Shown: piece by piece, positions 17,127 through 26,077 of the stretch | How positions within the stretch are numbered: the stretch's first letter is position 1 | Layout: each line of letters starts with the position of its first letter | NCBI GenBank assembly: GCA_052066835.1 | Contig: JBQHRJ010000003.1 | Direction: 5' to 3' (one strand) | DNA from: UBA2821 sp902763335 | Lineage (GTDB): Bacteria > Bacillota > Clostridia > Lachnospirales > Lachnospiraceae | Length of the DNA: 64,000 nt | Translations under genes and position numbers: made by a program | The notes under the pieces: model-generated | What the model was told of the DNA's origin: nothing | Databases searched by the model: none | The model's input: only the letters and a program-made list of their open reading frames with translations

Positions 17127-19013
17127 ATGAGGAGATTTAGAAATGTAACAAAATGTATATCATGCATGGCAGTAGCATTAATGCTGTGTGTGATGAGCGG
17201 ATGGTTTACGCAGGAGGTTTTTGCGGAATGGGGAGATGGAGAGCAGGATGGAATTATTTATGGTTATGATACAGATTTTAAAGAAGCATATGTATATGAT
17301 TATGAAGGTGATGCAACAGACATTGTCATTCCGGAGACACTTGGAGGATATACAGTTAAAACAATTGAAATTCATTATTATGGAACAGAAGTGAAAACTA
17401 TATCAATTCCTTCAGGTGTTATTGATTGTACAATCAGGTCAGATAGAATTGGATATATCTATGTGGATGAAGCCAATCAGACATTTAAGTCTGTAGATGG
17501 AGCATTGTATACAAAGGATGGTAAAGAACTTGTGCTTTATCCATATAAGGAGTCAAAGGAGTTGGTTATTTCAGAGGGAACAGAGACTATCTGGGATAAT
17601 GCGATGTCCAAATCGGAGGTTGAGACCGTTACATTGCCGTCTACACTTAAGTATGTAAATATTTATGTTGAAGATGCAGAAACTATGTATCAAAAGGTTG
17701 AGGAGTATTTGGCAGATGTATTACCAAGTAGTCAAATGCTTAGGGACGTATATGTGAGTGAAGATAATGAGAATATTGTTTCTGTTGATGGAATCGTATA
17801 CAGTAAGGATATGAAGAGACTTGTATTCTGCCCGAGAGGAAAAAGTGGGGAGATAACAGTGGATGAACGTACAGACATTATAGGACATGAGGCTTTTAGT
17901 GAGAGCAAGGTTACAAAGATTACGCTTCCTGAAGGCTTGACATCCATTGAATATTCGGCATTTAGTAATTGTACTAACCTGACGGAACTGAATATACCAA
18001 AGGGTGTAACAGAATTTAATAAAGATATGTTCTGGAAAACAGCATTGAAAAGTCTGACATTCCCTGAGGATAGTCCATATATAAGTGAGAATGGAATAGT
18101 GTATAATAAAGATAAGACAGAGCTTTTATTTGCAATAGGGTACATAAACGGAAAACTTGTTATACCTGAAGGGGTGAAATCTATAGGCAGAAGTGCTTTT
18201 GAGCAAATTGAAACAATAAGTGAAGTTGAATTTCCGAAGTCTCTTGTCAGTATAGGAGATAGCGCATTTTTAGCTTGCAGCGGAATAAGAAGTATAATCA
18301 TACCGGAGAACGTTACAAGTATAGGAGATTTTGTTTTTGAGTCGACGCATATAACAAAAATATATATAGAAAGTACCAAAATAAAAGATATAGGGATGTT
18401 TGCATTTAGCGCATATGAACAGAGTACTGTAATTACAGTAAAAAGTGAAGAGATTGCTGCACTGGTTCGTAATAGCTTATGGGACGCGGATTCTGCGACA
18501 ATTATAGTTGAGAAACCGGTTGATCCGGTAACAGTTGATAAGTCAGCAGTAACATTGTATACGGGAAATTATAAAAACACCACAACAGTAAAAGCTACAC
18601 TTAACGGAATAACAGGCAAAATAAAATGGACAACGTCAAATAAAGCCGTTGCCACAGTTAAGAATGGTAAGATTGCAGCGGTGGGAAAAGGAACGGCAGT
18701 CATTAAGGTTACAATAGGAGCGAATACGGCACAGGTTAAAGTAACCGTGAAAAATCCTACTGTGACAGTTGTGGACGGTTCTAAGACAGTCAGCAGTATA
18801 AATGTTAAAAAGTCTAAAACTGTAATTTACAAAGTAAAAGTCAGCCCTGTAAAGTCTAAGGTGAGCATCGTACAGGATGCAAAATCAAAAAAGACGGCAA
18901 AAGTAACATGTAAAAATAATCTTTTATCTGTAAAAGGATTAAAGAAGGGCAGCACGGTTATAAAGATAAAATGCGGTGCAGGAGTTAAGAAGATAAAAGT
19001 TACGGTAAAATAA
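17127..19013 (+). CDS. Secreted BspA-type leucine-rich-repeat protein with C-terminal Ig-like domain
   Basis: This 628-residue exported protein begins with a signal peptide (residues 1-33, cleavage probably after VFA). From about residue 45 to 450 it carries irregular LRR_5 (BspA/TpLRR) repeats of the form 'LTSIEYSAFSNCTNLTELNIPKGV'-like units, several interrupted by repeated 'YVSEDNENIVSVDGIVYSKD'-like inserts. Residues 470-545 are a bacterial Ig-like group 2 domain (SAVTLYTG... WTTSNKAVATVKNGKI), followed by a second, Lys-rich beta domain to the end. No sortase motif or membrane anchor is present, so it is probably secreted or held non-covalently. The family is linked to adhesion and surface binding. 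The start has AAAGGAG 6 bp upstream. Confidence 0.88.
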   Translation: MRRFRNVTKCISCMAVALMLCVMSGWFTQEVFAEWGDGEQDGIIYGYDTDFKEAYVYDYEGDATDIVIPETLGGYTVKTIEIHYYGTEVKTISIPSGVIDCTIRSDRIGYIYVDEANQTFKSVDGALYTKDGKELVLYPYKESKELVISEGTETIWDNAMSKSEVETVTLPSTLKYVNIYVEDAETMYQKVEEYLADVLPSSQMLRDVYVSEDNENIVSVDGIVYSKDMKRLVFCPRGKSGEITVDERTDIIGHEAFSESKVTKITLPEGLTSIEYSAFSNCTNLTELNIPKGVTEFNKDMFWKTALKSLTFPEDSPYISENGIVYNKDKTELLFAIGYINGKLVIPEGVKSIGRSAFEQIETISEVEFPKSLVSIGDSAFLACSGIRSIIIPENVTSIGDFVFESTHITKIYIESTKIKDIGMFAFSAYEQSTVITVKSEEIAALVRNSLWDADSATIIVEKPVDPVTVDKSAVTLYTGNYKNTTTVKATLNGITGKIKWTTSNKAVATVKNGKIAAVGKGTAVIKVTIGANTAQVKVTVKNPTVTVVDGSKTVSSINVKKSKTVIYKVKVSPVKSKVSIVQDAKSKKTAKVTCKNNLLSVKGLKKGSTVIKIKCGAGVKKIKVTVK

Positions 19014-19039
19014 GGAGCGCGGATATATATCCGGGATTG

Positions 19040-19075
19040 GAGCATTCCTGTAATTCAGAAATAACGCCAATTGAA
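19040..19075. repeat. Left inverted repeat of the IS110-family element
   Basis: Its reverse complement matches 20472-20503 in two blocks: 10 bp of ATTCAATTGG and about 17 bp around ATTACAGGARTGCTC. A 5-bp length difference lies between the blocks. Confidence 0.75.
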
Positions 19076-19157
19076 TAAAAGAAAACCTCGAAGTAAAATT
19101 AAGGTGTTCATCTTGGCGGATGAAAAAACACTTTAAGAATACTGGAGGTTTCTAATA

Positions 19158-20432
19158 ATGAATTTAACACAGAATGACAGAATTAAGCAAGTAACAAGTG
19201 ACACTTTAATTGTTGGAGTTGATGTTGGGTCACAAACTCACTTCTGCAGAGCGTTTGACTGGAGGGGATTTGAACTTTCAAGAAGAGTGTTTAAGTTTAG
19301 CAACACCGGAATGGGATTCCTTACGTTCCTTCGATGGACAGAGGAACTCATGAATAAAACCGAAATGAAGAAGGTTATTGTTGGCTGCGAGCCTACCGGT
19401 TGCTACTGGCTTACTTTTCAGAAGTTCTTACAGGATCACGATATCCAGCTAGTAACGGTTAATCCATTTACGGTAAACCGAAGCATGGAACTGGATGATA
19501 ACAGCCCTGAGAAAAGTGATTTAAAGGATCCTAAGACAATTGCATTGCTTGTGAAAGATGGAAGGTATTCAACTTCTTACCTTCCTAGCGGTGTGTACGC
19601 TGAAATCAGAGAGGCCTCTGTTTGCAGGGACCAGATTATGAAACAGCATGTACGTCTGTCAAATCAGATACAGGGATGGCTTCAGAAGTTCTTTCCGGAG
19701 TATCTAGAGTGTTATTCCGATTGGGACTCCACAAGCGGACTTATGCTTCTGAAAGCGGCTCCGTTGCCACAGGATATCCTAAAAATCGGTGCAGGTGGAA
19801 TCAATCAGATATGGCGCGATGCAAAGGTGCGTGCGGCAGGAATCAAGAGGGCACAGACCCTGGTGGAAGCCGCACAGAACAGTGTAGGACTGGAAGCCGG
19901 TGAGGCCGCAAGACTTGAAATCTGGGTTCTTGTAAATGACTACATCCTGAAAGCAGAACAGCTGAAAAGGCTTGATGAATATCTGGAAGAAAAAGTAAAA
20001 GAAGTACCAAATGTGGAGAAACTGCTCGCCATTAAAGGAGTAGGGATGAGTACTGTGATTGGCTTTGTCGCCGAGGTTGGTGATATCGGACGTTTCACTG
20101 ACCCGAAGCAAATACAGAAGCTTGCAGGACTGGAGATAGTCAAGAAAAGCTCCGGCAAAAAGAAAGGTCAGCCAAGAATCAGTAAGAGGGGCAGAAGAAA
20201 GCTACGAAGAACCATGTATGAATCAGCACGTGCACTGATGCAATGGAATCCTGCTTTTCAGGATGTATTCCTATATTACAGGAATAGGACGCGTAAGCCA
20301 CTGGGAAGTATGCAGGCAAAGATAGCAGTTGCATGTAAAGCAATCAGAGTTTTCTACGTAGTATTACAAACAGGCTGTGACTTTGATGAGGAGAAGTTCC
20401 GAAGGGACATCATCCGGCCGGAAGCAGCCTAA
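19158..20432 (+). CDS. IS110-family DEDD transposase/recombinase
   Basis: This 424-residue recombinase has an N-terminal RuvC-like DEDD domain: Asp22 in IVGVDVGSQ, Glu78 in GCEPTG, and Asp121 and Asp124 in KSDLKDPK. The C-terminal Transposase_20 domain has the helix-hairpin-helix-like LLAIKGVGMSTVIGFVAEVG near residue 292, followed by AGLEIVKKSSGKKKGQPRISKRG, which carries candidate catalytic serines. Proteins of this family insert and excise DNA under the direction of an element-encoded bridge (seeker) RNA. The gene is intact and starts at a well-placed ATG after TGGAGG. A hairpin (19101-19133) lies in its short leader. Confidence 0.93.
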   Translation: MNLTQNDRIKQVTSDTLIVGVDVGSQTHFCRAFDWRGFELSRRVFKFSNTGMGFLTFLRWTEELMNKTEMKKVIVGCEPTGCYWLTFQKFLQDHDIQLVTVNPFTVNRSMELDDNSPEKSDLKDPKTIALLVKDGRYSTSYLPSGVYAEIREASVCRDQIMKQHVRLSNQIQGWLQKFFPEYLECYSDWDSTSGLMLLKAAPLPQDILKIGAGGINQIWRDAKVRAAGIKRAQTLVEAAQNSVGLEAGEAARLEIWVLVNDYILKAEQLKRLDEYLEEKVKEVPNVEKLLAIKGVGMSTVIGFVAEVGDIGRFTDPKQIQKLAGLEIVKKSSGKKKGQPRISKRGRRKLRRTMYESARALMQWNPAFQDVFLYYRNRTRKPLGSMQAKIAVACKAIRVFYVVLQTGCDFDEEKFRRDIIRPEAA

Positions 20433-20471
20433 CACAAAAAGCACATACTGTAACAGATAACGTCCGCCAGG

Positions 20472-20503
20472 AATTCAATTGGTGCTGGATTACAGGAGTG
20501 CTC
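20472..20503. repeat. Right inverted repeat of the IS110-family element
   Basis: This is the partner of 19040-19075 and lies 40 bp after the transposase stop codon. Confidence 0.75.
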
Positions 20504-20509
20504 TCTAGC

Positions 20510-20720
20510 AATGAAAAAGCAGAGCGAAGCCGCTAAGACATTTTTTATAGGGCATGACCCTGGATTGGAGCAGAGGCGGCACCCCACTATGGGTAGGCTG
20601 GACGAAGGAATTTAGGACCCTTGAAGAAGAGGATGATCCTGTTAGACATGAGAGGTTAGCAGCCATAGGGAAGAATGGGACACAGATTCGCCTTCATAAA
20701 AAAGGATGACGTTTTATTTC
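20510..20720 (+). ncRNA. Candidate bridge/seeker RNA region of the IS110-family element
   Basis: This non-coding stretch follows the transposase and contains several short GC-rich hairpins: GGG-CATGA-CCC (20550-20560), CCCA-CTA-TGGG (near 20584) and AGGAT-G-ATCCT (near 20632). An 11-bp sequence GGATTGGAGCA at 20562-20572 is identical to the junction just left of the element (19034-19044), as a target guide would be. It could instead be unrelated intergenic sequence. The limits given are approximate. From 20720 to 20887 I see only a 9-bp stem (TTGCACAAA/TTTGTGCAA, near 20820-20860). Confidence 0.4.
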
Positions 20721-20887
20721 GTGTACCTTTCTGCCAGGAAAACGAAGTGCATTGTACCTGAAATGACACAGTTTTCGCCCATTAATGAATGCTTATCATT
20801 GTTTGCAACTTTACTAACCATTGCACAAATGGCTAAAATAAAAGCTTTTTTGTGCAAAATAAATAAGAAAGTATAGAGAGATAAAAT

Positions 20888-23179
20888 ATGGATAATAAAA
20901 GGATAAAGAGCAATATATGGAAGCTCATGTGTGCAGCCATTGTTGCATTGATGGTGGTATTCATAGGAACAGACAGTACATATGCAGCTACATATAAGAA
21001 GTTTCAGTATAAGACGATAAATAGCGGAAAATATATAGAGATAACAGGTTATAAGGGTGACAGTGAAAATATAGTTATACCGAAGAAGATATCAGGCAAA
21101 AAGGTAACAACTATAGGGCAGAAGGCTTTTTCGGGTAAGAAAAAGCTGACTACCGTGGCTATACCGGATACGGTAAAAACCGTTAAATCATATGCATTTT
21201 ATAATTGCAGTAAGCTTAAGAGTGTGACAGTCCCTGACAGCGTAAGCAGAATATATTCATTTGCATTCGGATATAAGGCAGGAAGAAAGAATTTAAGCGG
21301 ATTTAAAATGTATGGAAATACAGGAACAGCAGCTTGTAAATATGCAATTTATAATGATATAAGTTACAATATCAAGGGTTATACAGTTCAGTTTGTTTAT
21401 ACTGAAAGACTTAAAAGTACAGAGACAATAGTACAGTGGGGTGCAGCACAGGGTGCGGCAGGCTATGCTGTATACAGAGCAGATAAATCAGGAAAATCTT
21501 ATAAGAAAATAGCCACAGTTAAGGATACAGTGTATACAGATGACAGTGTGCCTGATGGAAATACATATTATTATAGGATTAAACCATACAAAAAATACAG
21601 CGGAGAAAAAATATACGGTTCATTTTCGGAGAGTAAGATATCAGAGTGGGGCAAATATAATAAAGCAGAGTTTGAAAATGTCACAAGAAATAAGATTAAT
21701 ATGACCGACAAACAGGGTGTGTATTATGAAATATTTGTAAGGTCATTTGCAGATTCAGACGGAGACGGAGTAGGTGACTTCAACGGTGTCACAGCAAAAC
21801 TTGATTATCTTAAGGACCTTGGAATTGAAGGAATATGGCTTATGCCTGTAAATCAGAGTTCTTCATATCATGGTTATGATATAGACGATTACTATCTGTT
21901 AAATGGTGACTATGGTACAGAGGAAGATTTCCAGAACCTTATAAATGAGGCACACAAGCGTGGAATAAAGATTATCATGGATTTTGTTCTTAACCATACA
22001 GGAAGCAACAATGCGTGGTTCAGAGATGCACTTAACAACGTGCACAGCAAATACAGGGATTATTACAGATTTGTAAGCAAATATGACACAGATAACTATG
22101 ACGAGTATGATGAGTCACCGTGGGGTTCGCTGGTATGGCAGCAGGCAGGAAGCTATTATTACTATTCAATATTCTACGGAATGATGCCTGACCTGAACTA
22201 TAACAATCCGGCTGTAAGACAGGAGATTAAGTCAGCAGCAGGAAAATGGCTTAACATGGGAATTGACGGATTCAGACTTGATGCGGCAATGCATATATAT
22301 GGCGAAAATGAATTTAAGCAGATGAGCGATGAAGAGAGAAAACAGGCAAACCTTCAGTGGTGGAATGAATTTGCATCATACTGTGAGAGCATAAATGAAA
22401 ATGTATACCTTGTAGGTGAGGCATGGCAGAATGATGAGGTATTATCTGAATATGTTCAGCCGTTTGATACAAAATTCAACTTTACATTTGAGCAGAATAT
22501 GATGAATGCAGTTGTAAATGAGAAAGCAACCGTAAATGACAGTGAATCATTATCACAGAATCTCACAGACATTTTGCAGGAGTACAGCAAGGTAGATACT
22601 AAATACATCGATGGTGTATTTGGAACTAATCACGATCAGAACCGTATAATGTCACAGGTGGAAGGAAACACGGATAAGGCAAAACTTGTGGCAGATATTT
22701 ACCTCACATTGCCTGGAAATCCTTTCATATATTATGGTGAGGAGCTTGGAATGTATGGAGATGGAGATGATGAGAATAAGAGAACTCCGTTTAAGTGGTC
22801 TGAGGATGGAAAAGCCATGGATACAACATGGGAAGACAATTCACAGAACGAAGATGTAAACCCATACAGTGTTCAGGTAAATGACGAAAATTCAATGTAT
22901 AATCATTACAAGAAAATGATAGCACTCAGAAAGTTAGAAAAAGCCCTTGTATCCGGAACATATTCTCCTATTAATGTGGATAATAGTGCGGTAATGGCGT
23001 ATGTAAGAGAATGCGAAGGTGAGAAGATAACAGTAGTACATAATCTGTCGGCTGAAGCTGTAAGTGTGGCTGTATCTGATGTGCAGGGAGGAAATGTTAT
23101 ATTCGGTCAGACAGACGCATTGGCTGAGGGAAATATAACAGTTCCGGCCTACGGTACAGTGATGGTTAAAGTATCGTAA
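20888..23179 (+). CDS. Secreted GH13 alpha-amylase-family enzyme with N-terminal leucine-rich repeats
   Basis: This 763-residue exported enzyme has a signal peptide (1-34, ending TYAA). Two or three LRR_5 repeats occupy residues 60-135 (KVTTIGQKAFSGKKKLTTVAI and onward). A fibronectin-III-like module at about 170-255 (WGAAQGAAGYAVYRADKSG) precedes a GH13 catalytic domain from about 275. Catalytic residues are readable: nucleophile Asp465 in GFRLDAAMH, acid/base Glu511 in LVGEAW, and Asp583 in GTNHDQNR. The Ca-site motif DFVLNHTG is also present. It should hydrolyse alpha-glucans outside the cell. The LRR part may act as a surface or substrate tether. The leader carries no strong ribosome site beyond GAGAG. 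Confidence 0.92.
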   Translation: MDNKRIKSNIWKLMCAAIVALMVVFIGTDSTYAATYKKFQYKTINSGKYIEITGYKGDSENIVIPKKISGKKVTTIGQKAFSGKKKLTTVAIPDTVKTVKSYAFYNCSKLKSVTVPDSVSRIYSFAFGYKAGRKNLSGFKMYGNTGTAACKYAIYNDISYNIKGYTVQFVYTERLKSTETIVQWGAAQGAAGYAVYRADKSGKSYKKIATVKDTVYTDDSVPDGNTYYYRIKPYKKYSGEKIYGSFSESKISEWGKYNKAEFENVTRNKINMTDKQGVYYEIFVRSFADSDGDGVGDFNGVTAKLDYLKDLGIEGIWLMPVNQSSSYHGYDIDDYYLLNGDYGTEEDFQNLINEAHKRGIKIIMDFVLNHTGSNNAWFRDALNNVHSKYRDYYRFVSKYDTDNYDEYDESPWGSLVWQQAGSYYYYSIFYGMMPDLNYNNPAVRQEIKSAAGKWLNMGIDGFRLDAAMHIYGENEFKQMSDEERKQANLQWWNEFASYCESINENVYLVGEAWQNDEVLSEYVQPFDTKFNFTFEQNMMNAVVNEKATVNDSESLSQNLTDILQEYSKVDTKYIDGVFGTNHDQNRIMSQVEGNTDKAKLVADIYLTLPGNPFIYYGEELGMYGDGDDENKRTPFKWSEDGKAMDTTWEDNSQNEDVNPYSVQVNDENSMYNHYKKMIALRKLEKALVSGTYSPINVDNSAVMAYVRECEGEKITVVHNLSAEAVSVAVSDVQGGNVIFGQTDALAEGNITVPAYGTVMVKVS

Positions 23180-23181
23180 TA

Positions 23182-24051
23182 TCAGTCAGACTTCTGACTG
23201 CGGGTTTTTAAAAACATAATAATGGCTACGCTGCATATTATTACATAGCCGATAATACTGTAGACATCAGGGATTTGTCCAAACATTATGAATCCCAAAA
23301 GTGCTGCAAATATAATCTGCGAATAATCATATACAGATATTTCGCTTGCCGGTGAGTGGAAGTATGCAGCAGTTATTGCAAACTGACCTCCGGATGCAGC
23401 AAGTCCTGCTCCGAGCAGTGAAAGAACCTGCCATGGTTCCATATGATGATAATTAAATACAAGATATGGAAGTGTTACAAGGCATGAGAATGCGGAGAAG
23501 AAAAATACTATGAACGAACCGTTCTGACCTTTCTTACCCAACATTCTGACCATGGCATATGCAAGACCGGCAAACATACCGCCGGCAAAACCTATGGCAG
23601 ATGGTATGAAATCTATGTTAGAAAACGAAGGCTTGATAATGAAAAGACTTCCTATAAATGCCACGATAACGGCTCCACATTGAAACGGAGTGATTTTCTC
23701 TTTGAGAATCAGGTATGAGAAAATGATTACAAAGAAAGGTGACATTTTGTTTAACATAGATGCATCTGACAATACAAGATGATCAATAGCATAAAAATTA
23801 CATATAATACCGAGGGTGCCGAATGTTGCTCTGCAAATGAGCGGGATGAGGCATCCTTTTTCAATTTTAAATCCTTCTTTTTTCTTAATCAGGATTGCAA
23901 GGGCAAAGAAAACTGCAACAAAATTTCTGAAAAAACATTTCTGCAATGAGGGCAAATCGCCTGAAAGCCTCACAAATGCATTCATAAATGCAAAGCAGAA
24001 TGCGGATAATATAATAAAAATAATACCTTTATATTTAGATTTAATCTTCAT
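23182..24051 (-). CDS. DMT-superfamily (EamA) permease
   Basis: This 289-residue membrane protein has ten predicted helices in two EamA repeats. The first repeat has SAFCFAFMNAFVRLSGDLPSLQ near residue 15, and the second runs from about 150 (GFAGGMFAGLAYAMVRMLG). The family exports or imports small metabolites such as nucleotide sugars, amino acids or purines, and the substrate is not evident. The gene is a single unit on the minus strand that converges on the amylase gene with a 2-bp gap. Confidence 0.88.
   Translation of the reverse strand: MKIKSKYKGIIFIILSAFCFAFMNAFVRLSGDLPSLQKCFFRNFVAVFFALAILIKKKEGFKIEKGCLIPLICRATFGTLGIICNFYAIDHLVLSDASMLNKMSPFFVIIFSYLILKEKITPFQCGAVIVAFIGSLFIIKPSFSNIDFIPSAIGFAGGMFAGLAYAMVRMLGKKGQNGSFIVFFFSAFSCLVTLPYLVFNYHHMEPWQVLSLLGAGLAASGGQFAITAAYFHSPASEISVYDYSQIIFAALLGFIMFGQIPDVYSIIGYVIICSVAIIMFLKTRSQKSD
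23183..23210 (+). terminator. Terminator after the GH13 gene
   Basis: An 8-bp stem (CAGTCAGA-CT-TCTGACTG, 23183-23200) is followed by CGGG and five T residues. It overlaps the 3' end of the convergent DMT permease gene. Confidence 0.6.
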
Positions 24052-24153
24052 GAAATAAACCTGCCTTTCGTGATATATACAATGTTGTCATCGCGTATAA
24101 TAATAGGAGTGTTTTTATGGGATGTCAAGCCGGAAATATATTAACGAAGCCCC

Positions 24154-24182
24154 TTGCATGTAGGATAATTGTATAGTATAAT
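24154..24182 (+). promoter_or_regulatory. Promoter of the structured leader RNA / mutS2-like remnant
   Basis: TTGCAT (24154-24159) and a perfect TATAAT (24177-24182) are separated by exactly 17 bp. Transcription would begin near 24189. Confidence 0.75.
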
Positions 24183-24229
24183 CGTTAAATAAAGTTTTAA
24201 ATTCATATGAAATGGAGAGAGTTGTTTGT

Positions 24230-24327
24230 CAATTGTAATGGAGAAATCAGCAATCTAATATTGTGCAGGGTAAAATTCTAAGTAGGAAACTACGCTAGGA
24301 GTCTGCCCGGATTTCAACATACAATTG
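24230..24327 (+). ncRNA. Candidate structured leader RNA (unclassified)
   Basis: An 8-bp closing stem (CAATTGTA 24230-24237 with TACAATTG 24320-24327) surrounds a second stem (GAAATC 24243 with GATTTC near 24310). Inside are two hairpins: CAAT-CTAAT-ATTG (near 24252), and an arm ending in GTAG-GAAA-CTAC (near 24281) with a GNRA loop. The RNA is followed by a terminator and then the ribosome site of the downstream remnant, which is the arrangement of a riboswitch or attenuator. I could not match it to any class I know. Confidence 0.5.
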
Positions 24328-24353
24328 CTTAATAACGTATATATTAACGGTAG

Positions 24354-24388
24354 AATAGCATGACTGTATAGTTGTGCTATTTTTTATT
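24354..24388 (+). terminator. Intrinsic terminator in the leader of the mutS2-like remnant
   Basis: A 7-bp stem (AATAGCA 24354-24360 with TGCTATT 24375-24381) is followed by six T residues. It lies before the AGAAGGAG ribosome site, so it either attenuates the gene or ends an independent small RNA of about 200 nt. Confidence 0.7.
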
Positions 24389-24413
24389 TCAAAATAGAAG
24401 GAGTTTAAAAACG

Positions 24414-25827
24414 ATGAATATAGAAAGTAAGATAGAATTACATGCAGGTTAAAGGATTACTTAGGGAGAGGAAAAATATTTGACAATTCACTGGCATATT
24501 ATGATGAAAATTTAAATCCAATAACTGATTTAAAGGAAGAGATAAGCAGGGTTATAAGAAATGGTGAAGTGGATGATTATGCGACAAAACAACTTCATAA
24601 TATAAGAACCGACATAATAAAATGTGACGAAAATATGAGGCAGAAGGCAGAGCAGATAATACGGGCAAACAAAAAATGTATGGCAGACAGTTATTCAACA
24701 TTCAGAAACGGACATTTGTGTGTACCGGTGAAAAAGGAGTACAAATTCAAGGTGCCGGGAAGTGTGATAGATAAATCAGCTACCGGAAATACATTATTTA
24801 TAGAGCCGGCGGGTGTGGCAAAGTATTATGAGGAACTGGCTGAGTTGAAAATAGCGGAGGAAAATGAAGTGTATCAGGTATTGTATACATTGACCGCTAT
24901 GGTAGATGAGTCGGCAGAAACAATGTCAGAAAATATTGAGATAATTGTATCATGGCACAGTGTGGTCTCCATGTGACATGCAAAGAGGCGGATATATGTA
25001 TGAACAGTTCATATCTGTGTGACATTGGAGACGGGCAGAGTCTGACGGAAAGCCTTTCTACATTTTCGGCACATATTACAAATGTGATGGAGATAATAAG
25101 TGAGGTAAACCACAACAGTTTTGTCATAATGGATGAACTGGGTTCAGGAACTGATCCGACGGAGGGAATGGGTATTGCTGTGGCAATACTTGAGGAACTT
25201 AAGAAAAGTAATGCACTGTTTCTGGTTACGACACATTATCCGGAGGTAAAAGAGTATGCTGCAAATAAGGACGGTATAGTAAATGCGAGGATGACATTTG
25301 ACAGGAAATCTCTTACTTCGACCTATCAGATGATTATAGGTGAGGCAGGGGAGAGCTGTGCATTTTATATAGCGGAACATTTGGGGATGCCACAAAGCAT
25401 GCTTAAAGTTGCGGTAACTGCAGCGTATGGTGAAAAAGCTGCAGAAAAATATGAATTTCAAAACCGTGAAACAGTTATAAAAAAGAAGAATGCCAATAAA
25501 CTTATCAAATCTGGAAATATAAAAAATAAGGTTAGTTTAAGTGAAAGGTTTCATAGAGGTGACAGCGTGATGATATATCCTGATAAAAAGCTGGGTATAG
25601 TATGCAGACCCGTAAATGAAAAGGGAATGCTCATGGTACAGCTTCCGGGCAAAAAAATATGGATAAACCACAAAAGAGTGAAACTAAGAGTGGCAGCAAC
25701 GGAGTTGTATCCGGAGGATTATGATTTTTCCATTGTATTTGATACCGTGGAGAACCGGAAAATAAGGCATGAAATGAATAGAAAATATACAGATAAAATA
25801 ATAAAAGACACAAATGAAAATTCGTAG
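24414..25827 (+). pseudogene. Decayed mutS2-like ATPase gene
   Basis: A well-placed ATG at 24414 (AGAAGGAG upstream) runs for only 12 codons. The homologous frame then resumes about 24446 and runs to 24976, with core/clamp-like sequence (RIRxxI-type NIRTDIIKCDEN, then CVPVKKEYKFKVPGSVIDKSATGNTLFIEP). At about 24945-24955 the frame jumps to MAQCGLHVTCKEADI and continues to 25827. That part has intact Walker B (VIMDELGSGTDPTEG) and TTHYPEVKEYA, but the whole Walker A segment that should lie at the jump is missing. The N-terminal domain and any Smr domain are also absent. It is a multiply damaged gene and almost certainly inactive as an ATPase. Its promoter and leader still look intact. Confidence 0.85.
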
Positions 25828-25856
25828 TCAGAGTATCCGATGACTGCGTAAAAGGA

Positions 25857-25888
25857 GGAGGCTCTGTCGTTGCGGCAGGGTCTCTTTA
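25857..25888 (+). terminator. Terminator-like hairpin after the mutS2 remnant
   Basis: An 11-bp stem with G-U pairs (AGGCTCTGTCG with CGGCAGGGTCT) has a TTG loop. It is followed by only a short T tract (CTCTTTAAT), so termination would be modest. Between 25890 and 26060 I see nothing else. Confidence 0.5.
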
Positions 25889-26077
25889 ATAGTTGGTATA
25901 TATTATAGCTTATCATGTATAAAACTGGAGGATGCAGGTTTATATGGTAAAATATAAAAATAAAATGTTGCATTACTAAATCAAATGTGATAATATAAAA
26001 CCATAACAGAATCATGCATTTAACTTTCATTTTCTGATTAACGGTTATATTGTCAGGATGAGGAAGGAGAAATGCGG

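Larger units (their letters stand above)
19040..20503 (+). mobile_element. IS110-family insertion sequence (boundaries approximate)
   Basis: The element contains one DEDD transposase gene. It is bracketed by imperfect inverted repeats (19040-19075 and 20472-20503) that share ATTCAATTGG-type and ATTACAGGA-type blocks, which resembles the subterminal repeats of the IS1111 subgroup. There is no obvious target duplication, as expected for IS110. It separates two secreted leucine-rich-repeat genes. The true right end may extend past 20503 to include the structured region at 20510-20720. Confidence 0.8.

Noticed and set aside
24230..24327. Naming the structured leader as a known riboswitch (guanidine, THF, ZTP, SAM, c-di-GMP classes considered).
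   Set aside because: None of the consensus cores I know was readable.
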